A stretch of 64,000 bases of DNA. It comes from Psychroflexus longus. Its GTDB lineage: Bacteria; Bacteroidota; Bacteroidia; Flavobacteriales; Flavobacteriaceae. The notes under the pieces were generated by a model, which did not search any database, was not told the DNA's origin, and was given only the letters and a program-made list of their open reading frames with translations. Position 1 is the stretch's first letter; every line of letters starts with the position of its first letter. The stretch is taken from assembly GCF_020164595.1 (NCBI RefSeq), contig NZ_JAIQZE010000011.1, forward strand, positions 48,911 through 112,910, in the 5' to 3' direction. A program made the position numbers and the translations under genes. Positions 7,369-16,205 of the stretch are shown here, in pieces.

Positions 7369-9339
7369 ATGAATAAAATTATCTTTCTGGCTTTTGTACT
7401 GATCAGCCAGTTTATTTTTTCTCAAGATGTTATTATCAATGAAGTGGATTCAGACACAGATGGTGTTGATACAAAAGAGTTTATTGAGCTTAAAACGCTC
7501 TCTCCAAATACCACTCTTATTGGTTATGTACTTGTTTTATTTAATGGATCATCGTCTGGAGGGGATTCCAGCTATTTCGCATTGAATTTAGATAGTTTTA
7601 CTACAGATTTTAATGGTTTGTTTGTTTTAGGCGGACCAGAACTCACACCGAGTCCTAACTATTTTTTACCTTCAAATTTCATTCAAAATGGCGCTGATGC
7701 AGTTGCTGTCTATAGAGGATCAGAACAAGATTTTCCGGAAGGAACTTTAGCTACAACAGACAATATAGTTGATGCTTTGGTTTATGGAACTAGCGATCCA
7801 ACTGATCAGAATCTTTTAAATCTTTTAGCTCAAAATGAACAAATTGATGAGGATTTAAACGGTAATAAGGATTCAGAATCGATGCAGCGAAATTCTGATG
7901 GAACTTGGTCTATAGGGCTTCCTACACCAAGAGAATTAAATGACGGTTCTGGAATACCTCCCGTGTTTATTGATATAACTTCAAGCAAAACTTTAGTTGA
8001 TGAAGGCGATAGTTTTGTCATTAATTTTTCAACATCAAAGCCTTTAGATGAAGATTTGATTATTAATTTTAGTTTAGCAAATGGAACCTTCACCGAGGAT
8101 GATTACAATGGACCTAATTCCATCATCTTATCTGAAGGTACGAGCACAGGTTCTTTAACTATTGATATTGTAGACGACGAACTAGATGAAGGTGATGAAT
8201 TTATCAATATTGAGATAGATGTAATTGGTGATCCATACATATTGAATTCTAATTTTATCCAGGTCATTGTTGTAGATAATGATTTTACTGTGGCTGATTG
8301 GGGAATTCCCACAAACCCGACCTTCGATAATGTCAATCCTACAGGACCAACAAATTATTTTGAAAGTTTAAATGGTAAATCTGGTAATGCTCTAAGAAAA
8401 GCAATACGAGATATTATTGCCGAAGAAGGTGTTGTTAAAATCCATACTTACTCAGACATTATAGATATTTTAAAATCAGCGGACCAAAGCCCAAGTAATA
8501 GTAATCAGGTTTGGTTGGCGTATCGAGAGGAATCACGGCCAAAATATTTATATCAATTAAGTTCTTCGGGAACTGGATTTTGGAACAGAGAACATGTGTT
8601 TCCAAGATCTCGAGGTAGTTTTTTCAGTATAGAAGAAGATGAAATTGCCACCGGGATCAATGAATGGTGGGAAACCAATGCAGACTCGTTGAGACACGCC
8701 AATTCTGATGCACATGGTTTGAGGGCAACAGATGCAAATGAAAACAGCTCCAGAGGAAATAAACATTTTGGAAGCATAAACAATATTGATTCTTATGCTG
8801 GACCTTCTGGAACTCAAGGCAGTTTTAGAGGTGATGTGGCTAGAGCAGTTTTTTATCTTGCTATTCGATACAATGACCTTTTTGTGGTTAATGGATTTCC
8901 AGATGTTACAGGCCAATTAGGAGATTTGGAAACACTTATGCAATGGCATACATATGATCCTGCAGATGATTTTGAGATGAACAGAAATAATGTTGTTTAC
9001 ACTTGGCAAAATAATAGGAATCCTTTTATTGACTATCCAGAATTAGTGGATTATATATGGGGAGACCAGCAAGGTGAAACCTGGAACCAATCACTTTCGA
9101 TAAATCAAAATAAGTATCAAGATATATCTATTTATCCTAATCCAACTTCAACTTATATTCAATTTAAAGGTATAACTAACGCTGCGAATGTAGAATTTTA
9201 CTCAATGACTGGGAAAAAAGTACTAGAAAAGCAAATATCTAACGGAACTCAATTATCTTTGAATCTAAATTCTGGTATGTATTTAGTTAGGATTGTATCT
9301 AATTCTAAAGTCACTACAAAAAAATTAATCATCAAATAA
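7369..9339 (+). CDS. Secreted endonuclease I family protein with lamin-tail, Calx-beta and T9SS domains
   Basis: A 656-residue exported protein. In order: signal peptide (residues 1-18, ending FIFSQ), lamin-tail domain (about 20-130, starting DVIINEVDSDTDG and KEFIELK), a Calx-beta-like domain (about 200-300, with VDEGDSFVINFSTSKP and a DDELDEGDEF repeat), an endonuclease I domain (about 325-560), and a type IX secretion sorting domain (about 590-656, starting IYPNPTSTY). Nuclease motifs are NREHVFPRS near residue 405 and SDAHGLRATDANEN followed by RGNKHFG. It should be a cell-surface or released DNase/RNase used for nucleic-acid scavenging. I chose ATG 7369 over a TTG three codons upstream. 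Confidence 0.9.
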   Translation: MNKIIFLAFVLISQFIFSQDVIINEVDSDTDGVDTKEFIELKTLSPNTTLIGYVLVLFNGSSSGGDSSYFALNLDSFTTDFNGLFVLGGPELTPSPNYFLPSNFIQNGADAVAVYRGSEQDFPEGTLATTDNIVDALVYGTSDPTDQNLLNLLAQNEQIDEDLNGNKDSESMQRNSDGTWSIGLPTPRELNDGSGIPPVFIDITSSKTLVDEGDSFVINFSTSKPLDEDLIINFSLANGTFTEDDYNGPNSIILSEGTSTGSLTIDIVDDELDEGDEFINIEIDVIGDPYILNSNFIQVIVVDNDFTVADWGIPTNPTFDNVNPTGPTNYFESLNGKSGNALRKAIRDIIAEEGVVKIHTYSDIIDILKSADQSPSNSNQVWLAYREESRPKYLYQLSSSGTGFWNREHVFPRSRGSFFSIEEDEIATGINEWWETNADSLRHANSDAHGLRATDANENSSRGNKHFGSINNIDSYAGPSGTQGSFRGDVARAVFYLAIRYNDLFVVNGFPDVTGQLGDLETLMQWHTYDPADDFEMNRNNVVYTWQNNRNPFIDYPELVDYIWGDQQGETWNQSLSINQNKYQDISIYPNPTSTYIQFKGITNAANVEFYSMTGKKVLEKQISNGTQLSLNLNSGMYLVRIVSNSKVTTKKLIIK

Positions 9340-9361
9340 TAGATTATTATTAATTAATATT

Positions 9362-9391
9362 AAAAAGCCATTTTTAGTAAAATGGCTTTTT
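9362..9391 (+). terminator. Terminator after the nuclease gene
   Basis: A 12-bp perfect stem AAAAAGCCATTT / AAATGGCTTTTT with a 6-nt loop, 22 nt after the stop. Confidence 0.88.
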
Positions 9392-9412
9392 AAATTTTAT
9401 GGAAACTATAAA

Positions 9413-10453
9413 ATGAAGGCATCTTATTTTAAACATATTTTGAAATTTAAAAAACCTAGTGGAACTTCAAGAGGAGTTTTAAAAACTAAAGAATCCTGGT
9501 TTATAAAAATAGAAACCGAAAATAAATTCGGAATAGGGGAGTGCGGACTTCTTAAAGGCTTGAGCATTGATAGCATTGAAGATTACGAGGCTACTTTGAA
9601 ATGGCTTTGCGATAACATTCACCTAGGTCTTGACACTTTATATCCAGAGTTAAAAGAGTTTCCATCGATTCAGTTTGGGTTGGAAATGGCTTTTCAATCC
9701 TTTGCTTCCAGTAATCCTTATGTATTATTTCCTTCAGAATTTACTGATGGGAATAAAGGAATGGTCATAAATGGTTTGATTTGGATGGGAGAAAAGTCAT
9801 TTATGAAAAGCCAAATTCAGGATAAAATTCAGCAAGGATTCAGTTGTATTAAACTTAAAATCGGAGCAATTGATTTTGAATCTGAATTAGAATTACTCAA
9901 ATACATTCGAAGTGAATTCTCGGCTTCAGATATCGAATTGCGTGTCGATGCCAATGGTGCTTTTTCTCCAGAACATGCTCTCGAAAAATTGAAAAGATTG
10001 AGTGCGTATGATTTACATAGTATTGAGCAGCCAATCGCTCAGGGAGAGTGGAAAGAAATGGCAAAACTCTGTGAGCAGACGCCTTTGCCAATTGCTTTGG
10101 ATGAGGAATTAATAGGAATAAAGGACGTAACAAAAAAGGAAAAAGCATTACTAACTATTAAACCTCAATACATAATTTTGAAACCTAGCTTAATTGGTGG
10201 ATTTCAGGGATCGCGAGAATGGATAGAGCTGGCAAATCAACATAACATCAAGTGGTGGATGACAAGTGCGTTGGAAAGTAATATTGGGTTGAATGCCATT
10301 GCTCAGTTTACGTTTTTACAAAATAATAAAATGCCACAAGGACTTGGAACTGGTGGACTTTATACCAATAATATTGAAAGCCCTTTGACGATCGAAGGAG
10401 AACACATCATGTACAACCCAAAACTGAATTGGGAAAATAAATTTAATTTATGA
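9413..10453 (+). CDS. menC: o-Succinylbenzoate synthase (MenC)
   Basis: A 346-residue enolase-superfamily enzyme that dehydrates SHCHC to o-succinylbenzoate in menaquinone synthesis. The C-terminal barrel carries the expected acid/base and metal residues: KLKIGA (KxK) near residue 146, VDANGAF near 177, EQP near 204, DEELIG near 229 and the KPSLIGG lysine near 257. The N-terminal capping domain covers roughly residues 1-110. It starts the group menC-CPBP-menE, overlapping the CPBP start by ATGA. Other enolase-family roles (such as dipeptide epimerase) are possible by fold, but the neighbouring menE settles the call. Confidence 0.92.
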   Translation: MKASYFKHILKFKKPSGTSRGVLKTKESWFIKIETENKFGIGECGLLKGLSIDSIEDYEATLKWLCDNIHLGLDTLYPELKEFPSIQFGLEMAFQSFASSNPYVLFPSEFTDGNKGMVINGLIWMGEKSFMKSQIQDKIQQGFSCIKLKIGAIDFESELELLKYIRSEFSASDIELRVDANGAFSPEHALEKLKRLSAYDLHSIEQPIAQGEWKEMAKLCEQTPLPIALDEELIGIKDVTKKEKALLTIKPQYIILKPSLIGGFQGSREWIELANQHNIKWWMTSALESNIGLNAIAQFTFLQNNKMPQGLGTGGLYTNNIESPLTIEGEHIMYNPKLNWENKFNL

Positions 10454-11394
10454 AAGATTATATCGCTTTAGCGACAAAGGGTTACTATGAGTGGTGGAGA
10501 TACCTTGTTGGAGCTTTCCTAATATTTATAATCTGGCAAATTGGAACCATTCCCTTTGTTGCTGCAGTTATGTATAAAATTGCTACAGATGGCGGAGACT
10601 TTTCCAATGTAGGGAATTACGAGACTCTGATGGGAACTTTGGACTCAAATCTCACTTTTTTTCTCATGTTACTCTCCTTTGTGATCGGTTTATTCGGTTT
10701 GTGGTTAATTGTAAGATTTTTTCATAATCAGAAGTTTAAAGATCTATTGACCACACGAAAAAAATTTGACTGGAAGCGTGTTTTCTTTGGTTTTAGTATA
10801 GTAGGTTTTTTCATTACAGTAATGACCATTATCGATTATAATATTAATCCAGATGATTACTTATGGAATCTTAAATGGGATCAGTTTTTTATTTTAGCAA
10901 TCATAGGTATTGTAATGGTTCCTCTGCAGACTTCATTTGAAGAACTTTATTTCCGAGGCTATTTTATGCAAGGTCTTGGTGTTATTTTTAAAAACAGATG
11001 GTTACCGCTTTTAGTTACTTCTGTTGGGTTTGGTCTTTTACACTTAGGAAATCCGGAAGTAGGAAAAGTTGGTAATGTGATCATGGTCAGTTACATTGGC
11101 ACAGGGTTTTTGTTAGGAATCATGGCACTGATGGATGAAGGTTTGGAACTTTCGATAGGGTATCATGCTGGTAATAATCTCATTACAGCTTTGTTGGTGA
11201 CCGCAGACTGGACTGCTTTCCAAACGGAATCGATTCTTCTTTATACAGCAGAGCCCTCTATTGGTCTCGATGTTTTAACGCCAGTTTTAGTTATTTACCC
11301 AATTTATTTGTTGATCATGGCTAAAGTTTATAAGTGGAAAAATTGGAAATCAAAGCTTTTTGGTAAGGTGGAACTGCCTGATAATGAGTTATAA
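10450..11394 (+). CDS. CPBP family intramembrane protease
   Basis: A 314-residue integral membrane protein with about eight hydrophobic segments. The CPBP (Abi/Rce1-like) active-site motifs are all present: EELYFRG near residue 163, FGLLHLGNP, and YHAGNN. Such proteins cleave substrates inside the membrane. The target is unknown; members often process small peptides, CAAX-like ends or bacteriocin-related proteins. It overlaps menC by 4 bp and lies between two menaquinone genes, an arrangement I believe recurs in flavobacteria, though a direct role in quinone synthesis is not established. Confidence 0.9.
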   Translation: MKDYIALATKGYYEWWRYLVGAFLIFIIWQIGTIPFVAAVMYKIATDGGDFSNVGNYETLMGTLDSNLTFFLMLLSFVIGLFGLWLIVRFFHNQKFKDLLTTRKKFDWKRVFFGFSIVGFFITVMTIIDYNINPDDYLWNLKWDQFFILAIIGIVMVPLQTSFEELYFRGYFMQGLGVIFKNRWLPLLVTSVGFGLLHLGNPEVGKVGNVIMVSYIGTGFLLGIMALMDEGLELSIGYHAGNNLITALLVTADWTAFQTESILLYTAEPSIGLDVLTPVLVIYPIYLLIMAKVYKWKNWKSKLFGKVELPDNEL

Positions 11395-11465
11395 TAATCG
11401 GTTGAGAGTTTCAAAATGATTATTATATTTATAGAATATTATAAGGATTCATTAAATCTATTATT

Positions 11466-12560
11466 ATGGTAAAGCATGCAGTCGAAATCCATCCTTTTTT
11501 TAAAATCAATGGTCATCATTTTAATAAATCTGAATTACACTCGGTGGCTTATAGCTTTGTAAAGGAAGGAGAGCCTTTTGAAGAACAAATAGGCAACTTT
11601 CTTTTAGATTGGCTAAATGAAGATTACGATACCATAAAAGTTCGAACTTCTGGTTCGACTGGTGATCCAAAAATCTATTTTTTGGACAAACAAAAAATGA
11701 TCAATAGTGCTTTAGCTACTGGGAAATATTTCAAAATTCAGGAAGAAACCAAAGCTTTACTTTGTTTGCCAGCCAACTTCATTGGGGGTAGGATGATGTT
11801 AGTGAGAGCAATGGTTTTAGGTTGGGATTTGGATCTTGTTGAACCTAGATCGAATCCACTGGATGAGGTTTTCAAAACCTATGATTTTTGTGCGATGACT
11901 CCATTTCAAATGGATAATTCCTTAGGAAGACTTCATCTGATTAAAAAATTAATTGTGGGTGGAGGAGCTGTGACGGATAATCTTATCGGATTGATACAAG
12001 GGATTCCCACAACTGTTTATGAAGTTTATGGAATGACAGAGACCATATCTCATATTGCAGCAAGAAAATTGAATCCTAAAACCGACAACAAAGAAAAAAG
12101 GCCTTTTAAAGCCTTACCTAACGTAAGTGTATCACAAAACGAAAATAATTGTTTGGTCATAAAAGCGCCCAAAATTTTAGATGAGGAATTGGTTACCAAC
12201 GATATCGTTGAAGTGCTTACGTACAAGAAATTTTTCTGGATAGGAAGGTTAGATAATGTTATAAATACTGGTGGTATAAAAGTTTTTCCAGAAAGCGTTG
12301 AGAAAAAACTTCAGAAGCTAATCACTCACAGATTTTATATAGCAGGGATACCTCATGACTCACTTGGTGAGGAAGTTGTTTTATTTATTGAAGCTCCCGA
12401 AAATAAAAAGTATTTGAACGACCTGAAGCATGCGATCGAGCAGAAAAAGTCTTTAGGGAAATATGAAAAGCCAAAGCATATATACTTTGTTGATAAATTT
12501 GAAGAAACCGATTCAGGAAAGATTCATCGAAAAAAGACCTTATCAAAATTGATTAGCTAA
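11466..12560 (+). CDS. menE: o-Succinylbenzoate-CoA ligase (MenE), short form
   Basis: A 364-residue AMP-forming acyl-CoA ligase that activates o-succinylbenzoate for naphthoate ring closure. The P-loop-like TSGSTGDPK lies near residue 61, the YGMTET motif near 192, and the hinge/C-terminal GRLDNVINTGGIKV near 258. It is shorter than E. coli MenE (about 450), which is usual for Bacteroidota, where the N-terminal subdomain is reduced. It lies 71 nt after the CPBP gene and shares the menaquinone theme with menC. The stop is only 6 nt from the stop of the convergent M1 peptidase gene. Confidence 0.92.
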   Translation: MVKHAVEIHPFFKINGHHFNKSELHSVAYSFVKEGEPFEEQIGNFLLDWLNEDYDTIKVRTSGSTGDPKIYFLDKQKMINSALATGKYFKIQEETKALLCLPANFIGGRMMLVRAMVLGWDLDLVEPRSNPLDEVFKTYDFCAMTPFQMDNSLGRLHLIKKLIVGGGAVTDNLIGLIQGIPTTVYEVYGMTETISHIAARKLNPKTDNKEKRPFKALPNVSVSQNENNCLVIKAPKILDEELVTNDIVEVLTYKKFFWIGRLDNVINTGGIKVFPESVEKKLQKLITHRFYIAGIPHDSLGEEVVLFIEAPENKKYLNDLKHAIEQKKSLGKYEKPKHIYFVDKFEETDSGKIHRKKTLSKLIS

Positions 12561-12566
12561 TTCGAT

Positions 12567-14219
12567 TTAACCTCTCACTTTCTCAATATTTATATAGTAT
12601 CCGTACTTATTGATGGCTAATTCATCCAAATCATTTAAATCTACTTGTATCAATTTCCATTGATTAGTTACGTTCTCTCTATGAACAAATTTTTCAGATG
12701 AATTTTGAAATTCGATTGGCATTTTGAAGTCCTTGACATCCGTATTCCATCTCATGTATAATCTATTCTGTTGATCAAACTTTATTTGCAAAGTCGGTAT
12801 GGAGGTGAAATTTAGGTATTGATTAAATATTGGTTCAAGTCTTTCTTTTGTTCTTTGATCATAAAATGCAATCACATCATTAGTGTTGATTGTTTTATAT
12901 TTAAAGGTTTCATGAAATTCTTTTAAGAGTGACCACCATTTTTCATCATTGTTAACCACACTTCTCAAAGTATTGAGCATATTGGCTCCTTTATAGTACA
13001 TATCTCCTGAACCTTCATGATTTAAGCCATACTCACCAATGATTGGACTATCATTAGCTATTATTTTTCTTAAACCGTAGAGGTATGTAATAGCTTCTTT
13101 TTTTCCAAATTCACATTCTACAAATACAGACTCTGCATAGGCGGTAAAACTTTCATGTATCCACATATCAGCTATATCTGATGCCGATATTGAATTTCCA
13201 AACCACTCATGAGCAGATTCATGGATAATGATAAAATCCCATTTTAATCCAATACCAGTATTCGATAAATCATTACCTAAATACCCATTTTGATATCCAT
13301 TTCCGTAAGCAACAGCACTTTGGTGTTCCATACCTAAATAAGGCGTTTCGACTAGTTTGTAGCCGTCTTTTTTAAAAGGATATTCACCAAATTTTTCATA
13401 GAAGCAATCCATCATTGGTTTTACCTGCCGAAATTGTTGTTTGGCCTTGTCTAGATTTTCTTTTAAGACGTAATAATTTAAAGTCAAATCCTTGTAATTG
13501 TCTTCAAAATGAGTGTAATCTGCAACATTCAAAGTAATATTGTAATTATTGATAGGATGTTCAACTCTCCAGTGCCATTTTGTATAGCCATTTTCCAATG
13601 GAATTTTTTCAACTAATCTTCCGTTGGAAACATTCATCAATCCTTTGGGTACGCTTACTTTGATATTAGCAGAATCTGGCTCGTCACTTTGATGGTCTTT
13701 ATTAGGATACCATAAACTAGCTCCTGTCCCTTGCACAGCAACTGCTATAAAGGGCTTTCCATTTTTATCTTCAGAAAATACGAATCCTCCATCCCATGGA
13801 GCATTCTTGGCGATAATTGGATATCCTGAATAGTAAAATTGGAGACTTTCAAGGTTTCCAGCTTTCAGTTGCTTATCGAAGTTGATGAAAACAGCATTTT
13901 CATCTCTTTCATAATCTAAGTTTCTACCATTAAAAACGATAGAATCTATGTTCATATTCGTAAATAAATCAAGCTGAATTTTGGATGTATTTTCAATAAC
14001 TTTAAAATCAATCTTATTGAAACCGCTTATAAACTTTGCTTCAGGATCCAGTTTAATATCTAAATCATAGGCGAGAACATCAAAGCTTGTCCGTTCTGGT
14101 CGCAAACTTCCACGGAGTGTATCTGCTCTGGTAAATTTCTCTTGATCTCCCGATAATAATTGAGCCTGCGCGTTGATTGTAAAGCTAAAGATGAAAAGGA
14201 AAATGTATATTCGTTTCAT
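12567..14219 (-). CDS. Secreted M1 family zinc metallopeptidase
   Basis: A 550-residue exported aminopeptidase-like enzyme. A signal peptide (MKRIYIFLFIFSFTINAQAQ) is followed by an M1 N-terminal beta domain and the catalytic domain. The GxMEN-like LGMEHQSAVAY substrate motif precedes the zinc site HESAHEWFG near residue 331 and the downstream glutamate helix WIHESFTAYAE. The C-terminal helical domain of large M1 enzymes is missing, which is common for this short exported type. It should remove N-terminal residues from peptides in the periplasm or at the surface. It diverges from the small lipoprotein gene beginning at 14252. Confidence 0.93.
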   Translation of the reverse strand: MKRIYIFLFIFSFTINAQAQLLSGDQEKFTRADTLRGSLRPERTSFDVLAYDLDIKLDPEAKFISGFNKIDFKVIENTSKIQLDLFTNMNIDSIVFNGRNLDYERDENAVFINFDKQLKAGNLESLQFYYSGYPIIAKNAPWDGGFVFSEDKNGKPFIAVAVQGTGASLWYPNKDHQSDEPDSANIKVSVPKGLMNVSNGRLVEKIPLENGYTKWHWRVEHPINNYNITLNVADYTHFEDNYKDLTLNYYVLKENLDKAKQQFRQVKPMMDCFYEKFGEYPFKKDGYKLVETPYLGMEHQSAVAYGNGYQNGYLGNDLSNTGIGLKWDFIIIHESAHEWFGNSISASDIADMWIHESFTAYAESVFVECEFGKKEAITYLYGLRKIIANDSPIIGEYGLNHEGSGDMYYKGANMLNTLRSVVNNDEKWWSLLKEFHETFKYKTINTNDVIAFYDQRTKERLEPIFNQYLNFTSIPTLQIKFDQQNRLYMRWNTDVKDFKMPIEFQNSSEKFVHRENVTNQWKLIQVDLNDLDELAINKYGYYINIEKVRG

Positions 14220-14251
14220 GAATGATCAGTATAATTTATTACTATAAAACT

Positions 14252-14557
14252 ATGAAAAAAGTTATTTTTTTATTGCTCTCAATTGCATTTCTTTCTTGCG
14301 GGAAAGATAGTAATCTTATTGATGGTGAAGTCAAAAATTCAAATGGGGAAGGCATTGAAGATGTGCTTGTTCAAGTCATGGGTACAGATTTAAACTCAAG
14401 AACAAATACTAAAGGTGTTTTTAGAATCAATACAAAAGACAGGGGAGATGAACTCATTTTCACTCACCCGGAATATGAGATGTTTAGAATACAATTAGAT
14501 GATTCAGAGGTATCTGTTATTCTTAAAGAAAAGAATACCCAAGAGCAAGAGAAATAA
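14252..14557 (+). CDS. Small lipoprotein with carboxypeptidase-regulatory-like domain
   Basis: A 101-residue protein with a lipoprotein signal (MKKVIFLLLSIAFLSCG, lipidated Cys at residue 16) and one Ig-like carboxypeptidase regulatory domain (GEVKNSNGEGIEDVLVQV ... TNTKGVFRI). Such domains usually help surface attachment or partner binding. I chose ATG 14252; the frame is open 30 nt further upstream but that would place charged and polar residues before the signal. The last 35 nt overlap the 3' end of the convergent beta-barrel gene. Confidence 0.8.
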   Translation: MKKVIFLLLSIAFLSCGKDSNLIDGEVKNSNGEGIEDVLVQVMGTDLNSRTNTKGVFRINTKDRGDELIFTHPEYEMFRIQLDDSEVSVILKEKNTQEQEK

Positions 14558-15044
14558 ATCTATTATTCCCTGAGGCTCCTTTAAAAGCATCTGTAAAACC
14601 GAAATTATACCTGGCATCGATTCTTAAACCAGATCCTAAACTCAACCCTAGTCCCGCAGCACCTGAAATATCAAGTTTTTCGGATTCTCTAAAGTCTGAT
14701 TCATTAATTACGTAGCTGAATTGTGGACCAAACTGAAGATTGAACACTCTTAGAAAATGTAATTTCAAAAGCACAGGCACCAAAGCATAATCTGTTTCAA
14801 TATCATCTCCATTGAACTCGCCTCCTTGCTGAGAAAACAAAACTTCTGTTTGTATTGCTAGTGCATTAAATCGGACACTGGTAAAGATGCCTCCTGTAAA
14901 ACCCAACCGACCATCTTTGTTAATTTCAGAAATAGAGGCGTAATTGATACCACCTTTTATACCTAAGTCAAAATTTTGTGATTGAGAATTAAAACTGCAG
15001 AGACCAAGACTAATTATTAAAATTAATTTTATCGCGTGTTTCAT
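14523..15044 (-). CDS. PorT-like outer membrane beta-barrel protein
   Basis: A 173-residue exported protein. A signal peptide (ending SFNSQSQ) is followed by alternating strands typical of an eight-stranded outer membrane barrel: FDLGIKGGINYAS, LGFTGGIFTSVRFN, LQFGPQFSYVI, LGLSLGSGLRIDARYNFGF and the terminal ISLALGYSFL with a C-terminal aromatic-hydrophobic end. This matches the PorT-family barrels of Bacteroidota. It is not evidently the PorT needed for type IX secretion, which is larger. Its 3' end overlaps the convergent lipoprotein gene by 35 nt. Confidence 0.85.
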   Translation of the reverse strand: MKHAIKLILIISLGLCSFNSQSQNFDLGIKGGINYASISEINKDGRLGFTGGIFTSVRFNALAIQTEVLFSQQGGEFNGDDIETDYALVPVLLKLHFLRVFNLQFGPQFSYVINESDFRESEKLDISGAAGLGLSLGSGLRIDARYNFGFTDAFKGASGNNRFISLALGYSFL

Positions 15045-15081
15045 GGCAATTGTTTTTTTAAATAACGTTGATATTTTGAAT

Positions 15082-16131
15082 TTAGTTTAGTAAGGCTGAC
15101 AATATGGTGTCCAGTTCGTCAATACTTAGGTTGATCTCTATAATTCTTCCACTCTTATCGACAAGGTAATACTGTGGTAAATCTGTGATACCTAGTTCCG
15201 TTGGAAGTTCTCCAGTAAAACCGTTCTTCACCCTCAAAGATTTCCAGGGAAGGGACTGCTCAGAGACAGAATTTATCCAGTCTTCACGTGTAGTATCAAG
15301 TGAAACACTCACAATTTCAAATCCTTTGAAATTATAGTCTTGATATACCTTAAGCAATTCTTCCTGTTGATTTTTACAAGTTTCACACCAGCTGTACCAA
15401 AACTGAATGAGATTGTATTTGGCAAAATCAGATTTTAAATCGACAGTGTCAGCTGTAATAGATATTAAATCAAAAGATGGGATTTGACTTCCAATCTGAT
15501 ATTTCCTCCGCTTGTGCTGATATTTTTCTAGGATCTCAACGTCTTGGGGGTTTAGCTTATCAACATCAAGTTTTGATACCAAACTTTTAATATCATTATA
15601 GAGTAAAGTTTGATTCATGCTTATTTCAGAAAGTATTTTTCCAAGATAATCATGATTGGGATGAGCCTTTATTAAGCTATCCATTTTATCTAAAATCAGA
15701 TCCCGATTTCTTTTTGATTTTGAAGTTGATTTGAGAAACTCTGTCAAATATGCTTTTAGTTCTACAGTTTTTCCTCCACTCAATTGTTTGACAACAAAGT
15801 CTTTAAACATTTCATCTTCAAGTTTTAAATCATCTACTATAATATCAAAAAATAAAGTATCATTTTCTAGATAAAACACTTCAGAAGAGGTGACTGAATC
15901 AAATCGAAATCGAAAAGCTGTGGGAGTTGTTACAGTACCTTCAAATAGAAAAGCATTATTTACAACTTGCGCACTATCTAGTTGATCTTTGTATTTGATT
16001 TTTATGTAGTCATCAAATTCACCATTTATGGTTCCTCTTACCACATAATTTTGAGTAGAAGTAGTTTTTTCTAAAGGTTGCATACATGATAGCAACGTAA
16101 GACTTAAAATAAAAAAGAAAATTTTGTTCAT
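15082..16131 (-). CDS. TlpA-like thiol-disulfide oxidoreductase lipoprotein (DUF4369)
   Basis: A 349-residue exported protein with a lipoprotein signal (FILSLTLLSC, Cys16), a DUF4369-type N-terminal domain (about residues 28-120), a helical linker and a C-terminal thioredoxin-fold domain (about 210-345). The redox site is WYSWCETCKNQ near residue 249; the cis-Pro region is TDLPQYYLVD. It probably reduces or shuffles disulfides in periplasmic proteins, or supports cytochrome maturation. The gene is transcribed alone, with a promoter-like TAGTTTTG only 5 nt before its ATG. Confidence 0.9.
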   Translation of the reverse strand: MNKIFFFILSLTLLSCMQPLEKTTSTQNYVVRGTINGEFDDYIKIKYKDQLDSAQVVNNAFLFEGTVTTPTAFRFRFDSVTSSEVFYLENDTLFFDIIVDDLKLEDEMFKDFVVKQLSGGKTVELKAYLTEFLKSTSKSKRNRDLILDKMDSLIKAHPNHDYLGKILSEISMNQTLLYNDIKSLVSKLDVDKLNPQDVEILEKYQHKRRKYQIGSQIPSFDLISITADTVDLKSDFAKYNLIQFWYSWCETCKNQQEELLKVYQDYNFKGFEIVSVSLDTTREDWINSVSEQSLPWKSLRVKNGFTGELPTELGITDLPQYYLVDKSGRIIEINLSIDELDTILSALLN

Positions 16132-16136
16132 GAGGT

Positions 16137-16144
16137 CAAAACTA
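16137..16144 (-). promoter_or_regulatory. Candidate -7 element of the TlpA-like gene, possible leaderless start
   Basis: On the minus strand TAGTTTTG fits TAnnTTTG and ends 5 nt before the ATG at 16131. A start of transcription about 6 nt later would fall on the ATG itself. No TTG is found at the usual -33 distance. Confidence 0.4.
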
Positions 16145-16153
16145 ATATAAAAT

Positions 16154-16183
16154 AAAAGACCGATGAATTTTCATCGGTCTTTT
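16154..16183 (-). terminator. Terminator of the HMA/MBL-rhodanese operon
   Basis: A perfect 13-bp stem (AAAAGACCGATGA / TCATCGGTCTTTT) with a 4-nt loop lies 22 nt beyond the MBL-rhodanese stop; on the minus strand it is followed by ATTTTATATT. Confidence 0.88.
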
Positions 16184-16205
16184 AAAAGCTAAATGATTTT
16201 GTTAA

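Noticed and set aside
8557..8916. Open frames on the minus strand within the secreted nuclease gene
   Set aside because: They lie opposite the conserved endonuclease motifs and show no coding character of their own.
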